DNA of 64,000 bases from Marinobacter nitratireducens (GTDB lineage: Bacteria > Pseudomonadota > Gammaproteobacteria > Pseudomonadales > Oleiphilaceae): assembly GCF_000708045.1 (NCBI RefSeq), contig NZ_ANIE01000003.1, positions 248,001 through 312,000 on the forward strand. The letters run 5' to 3'. The notes under the pieces were generated by a model, which was given only the letters and a program-made list of their open reading frames with translations, ran no database searches and was not told the origin of the DNA. The translations under genes and the position numbers were made by a program. Below, piece by piece: positions 8,647 to 18,230 of this stretch (within the stretch, counting starts at the first letter, position 1; the number at the start of each line of letters is the position of its first letter).

Positions 8647-9273
8647 GTGTTCGAGCTTTTGAAAGCCGGTGGCATTCTGATGGTGCCAATTGTTGCCTGT
8701 TCCATTCTGGCCCTTGCCATTATCTTCGAGCGTTTCTGGACGCTGCGTGCCTCCAGAGTCGCGCCGCCTGAAACCATTAATGAACTTTGGCGCTGGATCA
8801 AGAAAAAAGACGTTAACGGTCGCAAGCTCAAGGCATTGCAGGGCTCGTCTCCCCTCGGGCGGATCCTGGCCGGTGGCCTGCTTAACGCAAAGCATGGTCG
8901 CGAGATCATGAAGGAAAGTATTGAGCACGAAGCCAGTCAGGTTATTCACGACCTGGAGCGTTTCCTGAACCCGCTGGGCACCGTCGCAACGATTGCGCCG
9001 CTGCTGGGGCTGCTCGGAACCGTTATCGGGATGATCAAGGTTTTTGCCGAAATCCAGCTGGCCGGTGTTGGTAACGCTGGCAATCTGGCCGGTGGTATCT
9101 CCGAAGCACTGATTACGACCGCAGCTGGCCTGAGTGTGGCCATTCCGGCGCTGATTGCCCATCGCTACTTCATCCGCAGGGTGGACGAGCTGGTTGTGGG
9201 TATGGAGCAGGAAGCCATCAAGCTCGTGGAAGTTGTTCACGGCGATCGCGAAATCGACGTGGAAGGAGCCTGA
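8647..9273 (+). CDS. exbB: ExbB/TolQ/MotA-family proton channel subunit
   Basis: A 208-residue inner-membrane protein with three membrane segments: residues 8-28 (GGILMVPIVACSILALAIIF), about 112-135 (GTVATIAPLLGLLGTVIGMIKVF) and about 155-178 (EALITTAAGLSVAIPALIAHRYF). The LLGLLGTVIGMI motif and the Thr in the third segment line the proton path in this family. The start is GTG at 8647 after CAGGGAGA. It is followed 5 bp later by exbD and then by msbA. The context suggests an ExbBD motor for a TonB-like or envelope process; it is distinct from the tolQR pair at 36-37 kb. Confidence 0.9.
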   Translation: MFELLKAGGILMVPIVACSILALAIIFERFWTLRASRVAPPETINELWRWIKKKDVNGRKLKALQGSSPLGRILAGGLLNAKHGREIMKESIEHEASQVIHDLERFLNPLGTVATIAPLLGLLGTVIGMIKVFAEIQLAGVGNAGNLAGGISEALITTAAGLSVAIPALIAHRYFIRRVDELVVGMEQEAIKLVEVVHGDREIDVEGA

Positions 9274-9278
9274 ACGCC

Positions 9279-9704
9279 GTGAAGTTCAAGCGCCAGAGAA
9301 GCCAGGAGGTTGGGGTAGACCTGACGCCACTGATCGATGTGGTGTTCCTGCTGCTGATATTTTTTATGGTTTCCACCACGTTCACCCGGGAAAGTCATCT
9401 CGAGGTCGAGTTGCCTGAAGCCAGTGGCGAGCCAGCGTCACCCGCCGAGGTCAGGCAGATTGATGTTGTGATCAACGCCGCGGGGCAATACACGCTGAAT
9501 GACAAAGCGCTGGTGAATAACCGCCGGGAGACCCTTGAGCGAGGCGTAAAAGAGCTGGCCGGGGGAGACAGTTCTCTGCCTTACATCATTACGGCTGATG
9601 CTCGCACACCCCACGAATTTGTAGTTCGTGCCATGGATGTTGCTGGACGCCTGGGATTTGCCAAACTCAGCATTACGACCGAGCGGGAGGCTGAGAGCGA
9701 GTGA
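9279..9704 (+). CDS. exbD: ExbD/TolR-family biopolymer transport protein
   Basis: A 141-residue protein with a short cytoplasmic N-terminus (MKFKRQRSQEVGVDLTPLIDV), one membrane segment (VVFLLLIFFMVSTTF, about 20-35) carrying the conserved Asp of LTPLIDVVF, and a periplasmic domain. It partners ExbB as the plug of the proton channel. The start is GTG at 9279. The stop overlaps the GTG of msbA (GTGA), so the three genes are likely translated together. Confidence 0.92.
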   Translation: MKFKRQRSQEVGVDLTPLIDVVFLLLIFFMVSTTFTRESHLEVELPEASGEPASPAEVRQIDVVINAAGQYTLNDKALVNNRRETLERGVKELAGGDSSLPYIITADARTPHEFVVRAMDVAGRLGFAKLSITTEREAESE

Positions 9705-11479
9705 GCAGTCCGGAGCCGGATCAGACCCTGTCTCAGACACCGCCTAGTAGCAGCTGGATGACTTACAAGCGGCTGCTGGCCTACGTAAAGCCTTTCTGGC
9801 TGGCGTTTGCCCTGGCTGTCGTTGGTAACGTGATATACGCAGGGGCTTCGACAGGAATGGCTGCCGCGATGGAGTATGTTATCGCGGCGATCGAGAATCC
9901 CACCGAAGGCAATCGCCTGTTGCTGACTCTCGTGATTGTCGGTGTCTTTGCTCTGCGTGGTGTTGGCACGTTCATGAGCCAATACTTCATCAATTATGTC
10001 GGGCGGCAGGTCATTAACGCGCTCCGTAACGACGTATTTGACCGTCTGCTGACGCTACCTTCCCGTTATTTCGATGACAATGCCGCCGGTCGTCTCGTTT
10101 CCAAGCTGACGTTTAATGTAGAGCAGGTCGCTGAAGCGACGACCAATGCGGTCACCATCTCCCTCAGGGAAGGTCTGACCATCGTTGGTCTGCTCAGTTT
10201 CATGCTGTACACCAACTGGAAACTGACCCTCATATTTCTGGCTGTCGGGCCCATCATCGGCGCGGTTGTCAGCTACGCCAGTAAGCGATTCCGCAGGATA
10301 AGCAAGCGGATACAAGGATCGATGGGGGACATCACGCATGTTGCCTCGGAATCCATCAGTGGGTATCGGGTAGTTCGTACCTTTGGTGGTGAGGACTATG
10401 AGCAGCAGCGTTTCCGGGAGGTCAATGAGCGGAACCTGAAGCAGAGCCTGAAGATGGCATCCACTCAGGCAATCAGTGTACCGGTCATTCAGGTTCTCGT
10501 GGCGATTGCCATTGCGGCGCTGGTCTGGACCATGCTGGCACCGGAGATCCGCGGCGGCATGACCACTGGCCAGTTGGTTGCGTTCATTACCGCGGCTACG
10601 ACCATGGCCAAGCCGATCCGTCAGGTAACCTCGGTTCACGCCAAGATCCAGAAAGGGGTGGCCGCAGCTTACGATGTGTTTGAAACTATTGATGAGACGC
10701 CCGAGAAAGACCCGGGGACCTATGCTCCCGAGCGGGTCAAAGGCACCATCCGTTTTGAGGATGTCTCCTTCCGGTATCGGGACCAGCTGGACGACGTACT
10801 CGAAGGTATTTCCATCGAGATACCTGCAGGGCAGAGTGTTGCATTGGTTGGGCGCTCAGGGAGTGGCAAATCCACGCTTGTCAGCCTGTTGCCCCGTTTT
10901 TACGAGTTTACCGGTGGGGACATTGCGATTGATGATCGCTCCCTGCGGGACTACTCACTGAAAGCACTGCGCGCACAGATCGCACTGGTTACCCAAAATG
11001 TGGTTCTGTTTAACGACACGATTGCGGCCAATATTGCCTACGGGGCGTTGCGGGATTGCAGTCGCGAGGAGATTCAGCAAGCAGCGGCCAAGGCTCATGC
11101 GCTGGAGTTTATCGAGCGTATGCCGGACGGTCTGGATACCATGATCGGCGACAACGGCGTGATGTTGTCCGGCGGCCAGCGTCAGCGCCTCGCTATTGCC
11201 CGGGCGCTTCTCAAGGATGCGCCCATTCTGATTCTTGATGAGGCGACATCGGCACTGGATACGGAGTCCGAGCGTCATATTCAGGAAGCGCTGGAAACGG
11301 TTATGAAGGGCCGCACCACGCTGGTGATTGCGCACCGGCTTTCAACCATCGAAACCGCAGACAGGATACTGGTGATGGATAACGGCCGGATTGTTGAGTC
11401 GGGCCGTCACGATGAGTTGCTGTCTGCCGGTGGGGCATACGCCCAGCTTCACCAGATGCAGTTCAGTGAACAGGGATGA
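9701..11479 (+). CDS. msbA: Lipid A export ABC transporter MsbA
   Basis: A 592-residue fused ABC exporter with six membrane helices (residues about 30-315) followed by the nucleotide-binding domain. Walker A GRSGSGKSTLVSLLPRFYE lies near 386, the signature LSGGQRQRLAIARALL near 488, Walker B ILILDEATSALD and the H-loop VIAHRLST. FEDVSFRY and the coupling-helix region fit MsbA, which flips lipid A-core across the inner membrane. The start is GTG at 9701 overlapping exbD by 4 bp, and the stop overlaps the lpxK ATG (ATGA). Coupling to lpxK ties lipid A synthesis and export together. Confidence 0.94.
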   Translation: MSSPEPDQTLSQTPPSSSWMTYKRLLAYVKPFWLAFALAVVGNVIYAGASTGMAAAMEYVIAAIENPTEGNRLLLTLVIVGVFALRGVGTFMSQYFINYVGRQVINALRNDVFDRLLTLPSRYFDDNAAGRLVSKLTFNVEQVAEATTNAVTISLREGLTIVGLLSFMLYTNWKLTLIFLAVGPIIGAVVSYASKRFRRISKRIQGSMGDITHVASESISGYRVVRTFGGEDYEQQRFREVNERNLKQSLKMASTQAISVPVIQVLVAIAIAALVWTMLAPEIRGGMTTGQLVAFITAATTMAKPIRQVTSVHAKIQKGVAAAYDVFETIDETPEKDPGTYAPERVKGTIRFEDVSFRYRDQLDDVLEGISIEIPAGQSVALVGRSGSGKSTLVSLLPRFYEFTGGDIAIDDRSLRDYSLKALRAQIALVTQNVVLFNDTIAANIAYGALRDCSREEIQQAAAKAHALEFIERMPDGLDTMIGDNGVMLSGGQRQRLAIARALLKDAPILILDEATSALDTESERHIQEALETVMKGRTTLVIAHRLSTIETADRILVMDNGRIVESGRHDELLSAGGAYAQLHQMQFSEQG

Positions 11480-12522
11480 GTTCTCTGATTGATCGAATCT
11501 GGTATGGCAAGACCAGGCCCTTGCGGTTCCTTGCGCCTCTGGCGTGGCTGTATCAGTCGATCGCCGAGTCGAGGCGCCGGAAGGCCTGGTTTGCAAAAGA
11601 TGACGGCCTTCCGGTACCGGTCATCGTCGTCGGTAACATTACCGCCGGGGGCACCGGAAAATCACCGTTGACGGCCTGGTTGGTAAAGCGCCTGAGCGAG
11701 GAAGGTTGGCGTCCGGTCATCATAAGCCGTGGTTACGGCGGAAAGTCCTCCTCTTACCCCCTCTTGGTGACCGCCGAGTCCGATCCGGCGGTAGCCGGTG
11801 ACGAGCCAGTCATGCTTGCCCTGGCCACTGGAACGCCTGTGGTTGTCGATCCTGAACGACGTCGGGCAGCGGCCTGGGCTCTTGATCAGGATCTGGGTAA
11901 TGTACTCGTCTGTGATGACGGGTTGCAGCATTACCGCTTGCCAAGGGATATTGAGTTGGCTGTCTTCGACGGTGAGCGAGGGGTTGGTAACGGGGCCATC
12001 ATCCCGGTCGGGCCTCTCAGAGAGCCGGTGTCCCGTTTGTCTTCCGTCGATTTTCTGGTCATCAACGGTGGCGAACCGCTTCAGGATCAGCCCCTTGAGT
12101 CTTTCGACGGCATTGAGCATCCGGCCATCTACTCGATGGCCCTTGCGCCTGCGGCGCTGATAAATCTGCAATCCGACGAGTCAATACCACTCACCGAGCT
12201 TGTGGGCAGAAAGGTAAAAGCGGTCGCAGGCATCGGTAATCCTGGCCGCTTTTTCGATACACTGAGGGGCCTTGGCGCTGAGGTTTCCGAGGCCCCGTTT
12301 CCGGACCATCATGCGTTTCGGGAACAGGATCTGTCATCGTTGCCGGACGAGTGGGTGGTGATGACATCAAAGGACGCCGTAAAATGCCGGGCGTTCGCGG
12401 GCGCAAATGCCTGGGTGTTGTCTGTCGAGCCAGAGCTCCCCAAAGGCTTCGAGGAATCTTTATTGGCATCCGTACGAGCGTGTTTCGACCGGACGGCTAC
12501 CACCATTGATGAGAGTCATTGA
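11476..12522 (+). CDS. lpxK: Tetraacyldisaccharide 4'-kinase
   Basis: A 348-residue membrane-associated kinase that adds the 4'-phosphate to the lipid A precursor. The N-terminus has WYGKTRPLRFLAPLAWLYQ (a hydrophobic membrane-binding helix). The P-loop VVGNITAGGTGKSPLTAWL is near residue 55, then ISRGYGGKSSSYP, a family motif that follows the P-loop, and CDDGLQHYRLPRDIELAVFDG. FPDHHAF and VMTSKDAVKC lie in the C-terminal part. It is coupled to msbA by an ATGA overlap and sits directly upstream of trm112-like and kdsB, an order shared with Pseudomonas. Confidence 0.95.
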   Translation: MSSLIDRIWYGKTRPLRFLAPLAWLYQSIAESRRRKAWFAKDDGLPVPVIVVGNITAGGTGKSPLTAWLVKRLSEEGWRPVIISRGYGGKSSSYPLLVTAESDPAVAGDEPVMLALATGTPVVVDPERRRAAAWALDQDLGNVLVCDDGLQHYRLPRDIELAVFDGERGVGNGAIIPVGPLREPVSRLSSVDFLVINGGEPLQDQPLESFDGIEHPAIYSMALAPAALINLQSDESIPLTELVGRKVKAVAGIGNPGRFFDTLRGLGAEVSEAPFPDHHAFREQDLSSLPDEWVVMTSKDAVKCRAFAGANAWVLSVEPELPKGFEESLLASVRACFDRTATTIDESH

Positions 12523-12540
12523 GAATATTCGAGAGCAATC

Positions 12541-12729
12541 ATGGATAAAAAACTTCTGGGCCTGTTGGCCTGTCCGGTATGTAAAGGCGAACTCAAGCTT
12601 AATGAGAGCAAAACGGAACTGGTCTGCTACCAGGATGCTATGGCGTTTCCCGTGCGTGAGGGTATTCCGGTGATGTTGGCAACAGAGGCCCGCACACTGA
12701 GTACCGATGAGCGTCTCGATAAACGATAA
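12541..12729 (+). CDS. Trm112/YcaR-family zinc-binding-type small protein
   Basis: A 62-residue protein beginning [18 protein letters not shown]. The family's CPxC pair is present (residues 11-14), followed by [20 protein letters not shown]. In eukaryotes Trm112 activates several methyltransferases; in proteobacteria the lone gene normally lies between lpxK and kdsB, as here, but its role is unclear. The second Cys pair is reduced to a single Cys (VCYQD), common in proteobacterial members. The gap to lpxK is 18 bp and to kdsB 21 bp. Confidence 0.9.
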   Translation: MDKKLLGLLACPVCKGELKLNESKTELVCYQDAMAFPVREGIPVMLATEARTLSTDERLDKR

Positions 12730-12750
12730 CTGAGCTTTGAGGCCGTTGCC

Positions 12751-13533
12751 ATGTCTTTCACTGTCGTGATCCCGGCCCGTTATGGGTCCAGTCGTTTACC
12801 CGGCAAGCCGCTAGCCGATATTTGTGGCAAACCCATGGTGCAGCATGTGGTCGAGCGGGCTCAGGACAGCCGTGCCGACCGGGTGGTGGTTGCTACGGAT
12901 GACGATCGAATCCGACGTGTCTGCGAGCAATTTGGTGTTGAGGTGGTCATGACCTCGCCGGAGCATGCCAGCGGCACAGATCGGTTGGAGGAAGTCTCCC
13001 GTGTGCTCGGGTTTGAGAGCGATCACCGGGTCGTCAATGTTCAGGGTGATGAGCCGCTGATTCCGCCTGCGCTGATCAATCAGGTCGCTGATAATCTTGA
13101 GCGTTACCCGGAGGCTGCTATTGCGACTCTGTGTGAGCGGATTCATGATCCAGAGCACGTATTCAACCCCAACGTTGTGAAGGTTGTGTTTGATCATCGG
13201 GGCATGGCTCACTATTTCAGTCGTGCGCCAATACCTTGGGCGAGGGATCTCTGGCAGGCAGGCACGCCCCTTAGCCGGGTGGATGTTTCGCTTCCCGAGA
13301 GTATTGGGTATTTCCGGCATATCGGCATCTATGGATACCGCGCCAGCGTCCTTGGAGAATTTGTATCCTGGGCGCCAGCACCAACGGAAAGGGTGGAGTC
13401 ACTGGAGCAATTGCGGGCACTTTATAATGGTGCGGCGATCCATGTGGATGTGGCTGCTGAAAACCCACCCGCCGGCGTGGATACCGAGGCTGACCTTGAT
13501 CGGCTCCGTCAGCGAATGGAATCCCGGAGTTAA
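12751..13533 (+). CDS. kdsB: 3-deoxy-manno-octulosonate cytidylyltransferase
   Basis: A 260-residue cytidylyltransferase that makes CMP-KDO for the LPS inner core. The nucleotide-binding start [22 protein letters not shown] is followed by [37 protein letters not shown] and [11 protein letters not shown], all KdsB signatures. The [12 protein letters not shown] stretch completes the active site. Length is close to the family norm of about 250. A GAGG element lies upstream of the ATG. It belongs to the lipid A/LPS run started by msbA. Confidence 0.95.
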   Translation: MSFTVVIPARYGSSRLPGKPLADICGKPMVQHVVERAQDSRADRVVVATDDDRIRRVCEQFGVEVVMTSPEHASGTDRLEEVSRVLGFESDHRVVNVQGDEPLIPPALINQVADNLERYPEAAIATLCERIHDPEHVFNPNVVKVVFDHRGMAHYFSRAPIPWARDLWQAGTPLSRVDVSLPESIGYFRHIGIYGYRASVLGEFVSWAPAPTERVESLEQLRALYNGAAIHVDVAAENPPAGVDTEADLDRLRQRMESRS

Positions 13534-13537
13534 TGTG

Positions 13538-14017
13538 ATGTCCCATTCAGTCAAAGTATTGTTTGTCTGCCTTGGCAATATCTGCCGCTCTCCCAGCGCT
13601 GAGGGCGTATTCCGGATGCTGGTCGAGAAGCATGGCCTCACAGAGCGGATTGCGATCGATTCCTGCGGTACGGGAAACTGGCATGTTGGCAGCAGTCCCG
13701 ACCCCCGTGCCATAGAAGCGGCATCACGGAGGGGCGTCGATATCAGCGGTCTGAGGGCGCGACAGTTTGTTGCCGACGACCTGGACGAATTTGACTATGT
13801 CCTGGTGATGGACCGGCAAAACCTGGCTGACGTGAGGGATATCTGGCATCAGAACGGAGGTACGGAGCCTCGGCTATTCCTCACCTTTGGTCAGTCTTCG
13901 CACCCGGAGGTACCTGACCCGTATTACGGTGGTGACGACGGCTTCGAGATGGTGCTCGACCTCATTCACGAAGCCGGTGAGGGCCTGCTGATGGACATCC
14001 GGGAGCGATTCGATTGA
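13538..14017 (+). CDS. Low-molecular-weight protein-tyrosine phosphatase
   Basis: A 159-residue phosphatase with the P-loop VCLGNICRSPSAEG (C-x5-R-S) at residues about 10-23 and the general-acid Asp in VPDPYYGGDDGFE. The ATG at 13538 starts MSHSVKVLFVCLGN, 5 bp after kdsB; a longer reading frame extending back into kdsB is not credible. Members of this family dephosphorylate tyrosine kinases in polysaccharide export or other proteins. Its location between kdsB and murB is conserved in Pseudomonas (ptpA). Its stop overlaps the TTG start of murB. Confidence 0.92.
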   Translation: MSHSVKVLFVCLGNICRSPSAEGVFRMLVEKHGLTERIAIDSCGTGNWHVGSSPDPRAIEAASRRGVDISGLRARQFVADDLDEFDYVLVMDRQNLADVRDIWHQNGGTEPRLFLTFGQSSHPEVPDPYYGGDDGFEMVLDLIHEAGEGLLMDIRERFD

Positions 14018-15063
14018 GTATCGAGCTGGCCATCCAGAGCGGAGTTGAGCTCGAGGAGTTCAATACGCTTCATTTGCCGTCCATTGCGAAATACTACCTC
14101 GAGGTCACGGACTCCCAAACCTTGCTTCGTGCCTTGCATTGGGCTGACGAGAATCGTCTGCAAGTACTGATACTGGGCGGTGGTAGCAACCTCGTTTTCA
14201 GTGGTGATTTCGAGGGGCTTGTTATCCGGATTTCGATAAGAGGCCGATCCTGGGAGCAGGCTGCGAATTCGGAAGCGACTCTCGTCCTTGGTGCTGGGGA
14301 GAGTTGGCACGATGCGGTTCTTTATGCGGCCCGCTCCGGTTATCGGGGAATAGAGAATCTCGCCTTAATACCGGGTACCGCAGGTGCTGCCCCTGTCCAG
14401 AATATTGGCGCCTATGGCGTCGAACTTCAGGACACGTTGGCATCAGTCACTGCCTATGACCGAGAGGAGGGCGGCTGGGTCACCCTCAACAAAGAGCAGT
14501 GTGGGTTCGCCTATCGAGACAGTGTGTTCAAACGCAATCCGGGTCGTTTCATTATTACCGAGTTGCGACTCAAGCTCTCCCGCGATAGAGCACTTCAAAC
14601 CGGGTATCGAGACCTTCAGGAATACCTTGGCGACCCGCTGCCCGATAAGCTTGAGGCCATTGATGTTGTTGAGGCCGTGATGGCGATTCGTCGCCGAAAA
14701 TTGCCGGATCCCGAGATTCTGCCCAACGCCGGCAGCTTCTTCAAAAATCCCGTCGTACCGAACGAGGTTTACGAAGGCCTGCGGAACCAGTTTGACGGTA
14801 TTGTCGGCTATGCACAGCCGGATTGTGTGAAGCTGGCAGCGGCCTGGCTTATCGACCAATGCGGGTGGAAAGGCTTCAGAAATGAGACCGTGGGGGTTCA
14901 CAACCGTCAGGCGCTGGTTCTGATTAATCACAGCGGTGGCAGTGGCCGGGATATCCTGGCTCTGGCAGATCGTATCCGGCAGTCAGTCTGTGAGCGTTTT
15001 GGCGTGGAGCTGGAAATGGAGCCGGGTATCGTCGGCTCAGGATGTTCTTCAGAAATCGGATAA
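14014..15063 (+). CDS. murB: UDP-N-acetylenolpyruvoylglucosamine reductase
   Basis: A 349-residue FAD-dependent reductase that forms UDP-MurNAc in peptidoglycan synthesis. The FAD-binding LILGGGSNLVFSGDFEGLVIRI is near residue 52, then GIENLALIPGTAGAAPVQNIGAYGVE, CGFAYRDSVFK and NAGSFFKNPVV with the catalytic Ser. The length and the C-terminal ELEMEPGIVG fit the E. coli-type (type I) enzyme. The start is TTG at 14014 in a TTGA overlap with the phosphatase gene. It is the last gene of the plus-strand envelope run. Confidence 0.94.
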   Translation: MSIELAIQSGVELEEFNTLHLPSIAKYYLEVTDSQTLLRALHWADENRLQVLILGGGSNLVFSGDFEGLVIRISIRGRSWEQAANSEATLVLGAGESWHDAVLYAARSGYRGIENLALIPGTAGAAPVQNIGAYGVELQDTLASVTAYDREEGGWVTLNKEQCGFAYRDSVFKRNPGRFIITELRLKLSRDRALQTGYRDLQEYLGDPLPDKLEAIDVVEAVMAIRRRKLPDPEILPNAGSFFKNPVVPNEVYEGLRNQFDGIVGYAQPDCVKLAAAWLIDQCGWKGFRNETVGVHNRQALVLINHSGGSGRDILALADRIRQSVCERFGVELEMEPGIVGSGCSSEIG

Positions 15064-15094
15064 GCCCGCCGGTTTTGTTACCCGCGGGCTTATC
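15059..15094. terminator. Strong hairpin between convergent murB and proS
   Basis: An 11-bp perfect inverted repeat, GATAAGCCCGC and GCGGGCTTATC, with a 14-nt loop begins at the murB stop and ends 14 bp before the proS stop. It can fold on both strands and is well placed as a shared terminator for two convergent genes. A long T-run is missing on either side, so termination strength is uncertain. Confidence 0.6.
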
Positions 15095-15107
15095 CTCATG
15101 GCCCCGG

Positions 15108-16841
15108 TCAGAGGCCTTTGCGTGGTGATGTCTTGATCAAAAATGACAGGGCTTCCTCAACGGGAATGTCCTGCTTATCGGCGTCCCGGCGGCCTTTGTA
15201 TTCGAGCGTGCCGGCCTTGAGCCCGCGATCAGATACCACGAACCGGTGGGGAATACCGATCAGTTCCATATCCGCGAACTTGACGCCGGGGCGTTCGTTC
15301 CGGTCGTCCAGCAGCACGTCGTAGCCAGCCTGGCGAAGCTGTTCGTAAAGCTTCTCGGCGGCTTCTGCCACAGCGGGGGATTTGTGGCCGTTAAGGGTCA
15401 CAATGGACACCTCGAATGGCGCAATGGCGTCGGGCCAGATGATGCCCTTATCATCGTGGTTCTGCTCGATGGAGGCGGCAACGATTCGTGACACGCCGAT
15501 GCCATAACAGCCCATTTCCATAATCGCATTCTTGCCGTTCTCGTCCAGCACTGTGGCGTTCATGGCCTGGCTGTACTTGTTGCCCAGCTTGAAAATGTGC
15601 CCGACTTCAATGCCCCGGCGGATCTCAAGGGTGCCTTTTCCATCCGGGCTGGCGTCGCCCTCAACGACATTGCGAAGGTCTTCGACGCGTGTCAGAGGCA
15701 CGTCCCGCTCCCAGTTCACGCCGGTCAGGTGGAAGTCGTCTTTATTGGCGCCACACACGAAGTCGGCCAGGTGCGCAGCACTGCGATCTACGATGATGGG
15801 AACGTTAAGATTGACGGGGCCGATAGAGCCGGGTTTGCAGCCGGCGGCTTTCTCGATCTCTTCGTCGGTCGCCATGGTGAGAGGCTCTGCAACGCCGGCA
15901 AGATTCTCTGCCTTGATTTCGTTGAGCGTGTGATCGCCACGGAGGATCAGGGCAACCAGTCCTGCTTCTTCACCTTCATCGGCTTCTGCTTTGACCATCA
16001 GGGTTTTCACGGTGCGGGTCGCGTCGATACCAAGGAACTCGGAGATGGCGTCAATGGTTCGCTGGTCAGGTGTGGACACCTCTGTGAGCGCTTCTGACGG
16101 TGCCGGCCGATCTCCAGCAGGTGCAAGTGCCTCGGCCTTCTCGATGTTGGCCGCATAATCGCTTTCAGTGCTGAATGCGATGTCGTCCTCACCGGAGGAA
16201 GCCAGAACATGAAATTCGTGGGAAGCGTTGCCGCCAATAGCCCCGGAATCAGCCTGCACCGGGCGGTAATCCAGACCTAGTCGATCGAAGATAGCGCAGT
16301 AGGTGCGGTGCATCACGTCATAAGTTTCGTTCAGGGACTCACCATTAAGGTGGAATGAGTACGCATCCTTCATGATGAATTCCCGGGCACGCATGACGCC
16401 GAATCGGGGGCGGCGTTCATCCCGGAACTTGGTCTGGATCTGATAGAAGTTGGCCGGCAACTGCTTATAGCTGCTTAGCTCATTTCGAATCAGGTCGGTG
16501 ATGACCTCCTCGTGGGTCGGCCCAAAACAGAACTCCCGGCCGTGCCGGTCATTCATTCGCAGCAATTCGCCACCGTATTGAGTCCAGCGACCGGATTCTT
16601 CCCAGAGTTCGGCAGGCTGCACCGCCGGCATCAGCACTTCCTGGGCGCCACTCTTGTCCATCTCTTCGCGAACGATCCGCTCTACTTTGCGCAGGGTTCT
16701 GAGCCCCATCGGCAGCCAGGTGTACAACCCCGCCGCAAGCTTACGGATCATGCCCGCACGCAGCATGAGCTGATGACTGATAATCTCGGCGTCTGCCGGA
16801 GTCTCTTTCTGGGTTGCAATAAGGTAGCGGCTCGCTCGCAT
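15108..16841 (-). CDS. proS: Prolyl-tRNA synthetase, bacterial type with editing domain
   Basis: A 577-residue class II synthetase. Motif 1 is around [21 protein letters not shown], motif 2 at [25 protein letters not shown] (about 138-162), an inserted YbaK-type editing domain spans about 220-400 ([50 protein letters not shown]), then motif 3 in [23 protein letters not shown]. The anticodon-binding domain closes the protein. The editing insert marks the bacterial form that clears mischarged Ala-tRNA(Pro). It is transcribed alone on the minus strand. Confidence 0.96.
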   Translation of the reverse strand: MRASRYLIATQKETPADAEIISHQLMLRAGMIRKLAAGLYTWLPMGLRTLRKVERIVREEMDKSGAQEVLMPAVQPAELWEESGRWTQYGGELLRMNDRHGREFCFGPTHEEVITDLIRNELSSYKQLPANFYQIQTKFRDERRPRFGVMRAREFIMKDAYSFHLNGESLNETYDVMHRTYCAIFDRLGLDYRPVQADSGAIGGNASHEFHVLASSGEDDIAFSTESDYAANIEKAEALAPAGDRPAPSEALTEVSTPDQRTIDAISEFLGIDATRTVKTLMVKAEADEGEEAGLVALILRGDHTLNEIKAENLAGVAEPLTMATDEEIEKAAGCKPGSIGPVNLNVPIIVDRSAAHLADFVCGANKDDFHLTGVNWERDVPLTRVEDLRNVVEGDASPDGKGTLEIRRGIEVGHIFKLGNKYSQAMNATVLDENGKNAIMEMGCYGIGVSRIVAASIEQNHDDKGIIWPDAIAPFEVSIVTLNGHKSPAVAEAAEKLYEQLRQAGYDVLLDDRNERPGVKFADMELIGIPHRFVVSDRGLKAGTLEYKGRRDADKQDIPVEEALSFLIKTSPRKGL

Positions 16842-16964
16842 TGTGTTTTCCGTTTGGTTCCGAAAAGGGTTGCTAGACTAATGGACAGGTGGCGGTTGGC
16901 CCGCCCAAACCTTTAATTGTCGTAGAGTGGTGGTATTGTACGGAGCCTGTGGAACAAGGTACAG

Positions 16965-17582
16965 ATGATGACTGACGAATCTATCGATGTTAGCCCCCGA
17001 CGACGGCCCGTTCAGGCGCGAAGCCGTGAGCGGGTAAACTCAATATTGGCGCACGCTGCGGAAATATTTCACGAGAACGGTGTCGATGCGACGAGCATGT
17101 CTGCAATTGCTCGTGAATCTGGCATGTCTCTGGCGTCGCTTTACCGTTATTTCCCGAACAAGGCCGCAGTGGTCCATGCCATTGCCGAGTTGCACGTGGA
17201 AAGGATGGAAACGGCACTTCGGGAGCGGTTGCCTGAACTGGATGTGATTGAGGCGGTGGATGTTCTGCTTGATCAGTTCTATGAATTTTACCGGACCGAG
17301 CCTGCGTATTCCGCGATCTGGAGTGGTATCGAGGCGATGCCGGAGCTTCGGGATCTGGATCTCAGGGAACTCTACAGCAACGCTGAAGACCTGAATGCGA
17401 AGTTGGCACAGGCATGCCCCCAGATTCCGGAGGATCGTCGCTGGACCGCCAGCCTCCTTCTGCCACGATCAGCAGGTACCATTTTGAGACTGGCGGCGAC
17501 CCTGCCGGAAGTTGAGGGCCGTCGGATGGTGGATGAATTCAAGTGCATGGCGGCTTCTTACGTACGCGAACTCGTCAGTTGA
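16965..17582 (+). CDS. TetR-family transcriptional regulator
   Basis: A 205-residue regulator with an N-terminal TetR helix-turn-helix at residues about 18-65 (SRERVNSILAHAAEIFHENGVDATSMSAIARESGMSLASLYRYF, in two parts) and a helical ligand-binding C-terminal domain. The DNA-binding motif SLASLYRYFPNKAAVV is canonical. The ATG-ATG at 16965 gives MMTDESIDVSPRRRPVQ. The ligand is unknown. It is divergent from proS and convergent with the Lrp-family gene, 5 bp away. No adjacent efflux or catabolic gene suggests a local target. Confidence 0.88.
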   Translation: MMTDESIDVSPRRRPVQARSRERVNSILAHAAEIFHENGVDATSMSAIARESGMSLASLYRYFPNKAAVVHAIAELHVERMETALRERLPELDVIEAVDVLLDQFYEFYRTEPAYSAIWSGIEAMPELRDLDLRELYSNAEDLNAKLAQACPQIPEDRRWTASLLLPRSAGTILRLAATLPEVEGRRMVDEFKCMAASYVRELVS

Positions 17583-17587
17583 TCCTT

Positions 17588-18085
17588 TCAGTCCAGATAC
17601 CCAAGGGGCAGTGCATTTGTATCGATAACCCGCCGAAGCACGAAACTTGAGTGCACCCCGCTGACTCCCTGGATTCTTGTTATCCGGTTCAGCAGGAACT
17701 GGTGGTAATGGTCCATATCCGGGACCACGATTTTTAACATGTAGTCTGCATCCTGCCCGGTAATCAGGTAGCACTCCTGCACTTCCGGATACTCGGATAC
17801 CTTTTCTTCAAACTCTGCAAATCGTTCCGGTGTGTGACGGTCCATGCCGATCAGGATGATCGCGGTCAGATCCAGCCCAAGTTTTTTTTGGTCCAGGATG
17901 GTGACGGTGCGAACAATGATGCCGGCCTCCTCAAGTGCACGAACCCTTCTCAGGCACGGGGAGGGGGACAACCCAACCTGTTCCGCCAGCTCCTGGTTGG
18001 TAAAGGCCCCGTTTTTCTGGACCTGTTCAAGGATTCGGCGATCTGTTCGATCCAGTTTTACCAGTTTTTTCGACTTTATGGGCAT
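17588..18085 (-). CDS. Lrp/AsnC-family transcriptional regulator
   Basis: A 165-residue Lrp-like regulator. An N-terminal winged HTH (KLDRTDRRILEQVQKNGAFTNQELAEQVGLSPSPCLRRV, in order) is followed by the AsnC/RAM ligand domain with GxDxDY-type TGQDADYMLKIVV and the terminal HSSFVLRRVIDTNALPL. The start at 18085 (MPIKSKKLVKLDRTD) is the natural one; a longer frame upstream would run into the leuA promoter region. It closely matches Lrp itself in length and the VKxTTALPL-like end. It is divergent from leuA with 145 bp between start codons, so leuA is a reasonable target. Confidence 0.9.
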   Translation of the reverse strand: MPIKSKKLVKLDRTDRRILEQVQKNGAFTNQELAEQVGLSPSPCLRRVRALEEAGIIVRTVTILDQKKLGLDLTAIILIGMDRHTPERFAEFEEKVSEYPEVQECYLITGQDADYMLKIVVPDMDHYHQFLLNRITRIQGVSGVHSSFVLRRVIDTNALPLGYLD

Positions 18086-18230
18086 AAAATGTCTATTGAG
18101 AAGTTGTTTGAGAAAATATATGCCAAAAAATAGCTTTCCGGAGACAAGAACGCAATCAAATGCTTCGGATTTGGCGTTAATCTGTACCCAGCTAATGACA
18201 TTATTCGGGGAACTGAAAGGAAACACTAAA

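Noticed and set aside
13184..13537. Upstream extension of the phosphatase gene inside kdsB
   Set aside because: The extension overlaps kdsB in another frame and has no similarity to the family; the ATG at 13538 gives a normal-length protein.
18089..18133. A 14-codon frame upstream of leuA that could be a leucine leader peptide
   Set aside because: It encodes only one Leu codon and no following attenuator stem was found, so leucine attenuation is not supported.
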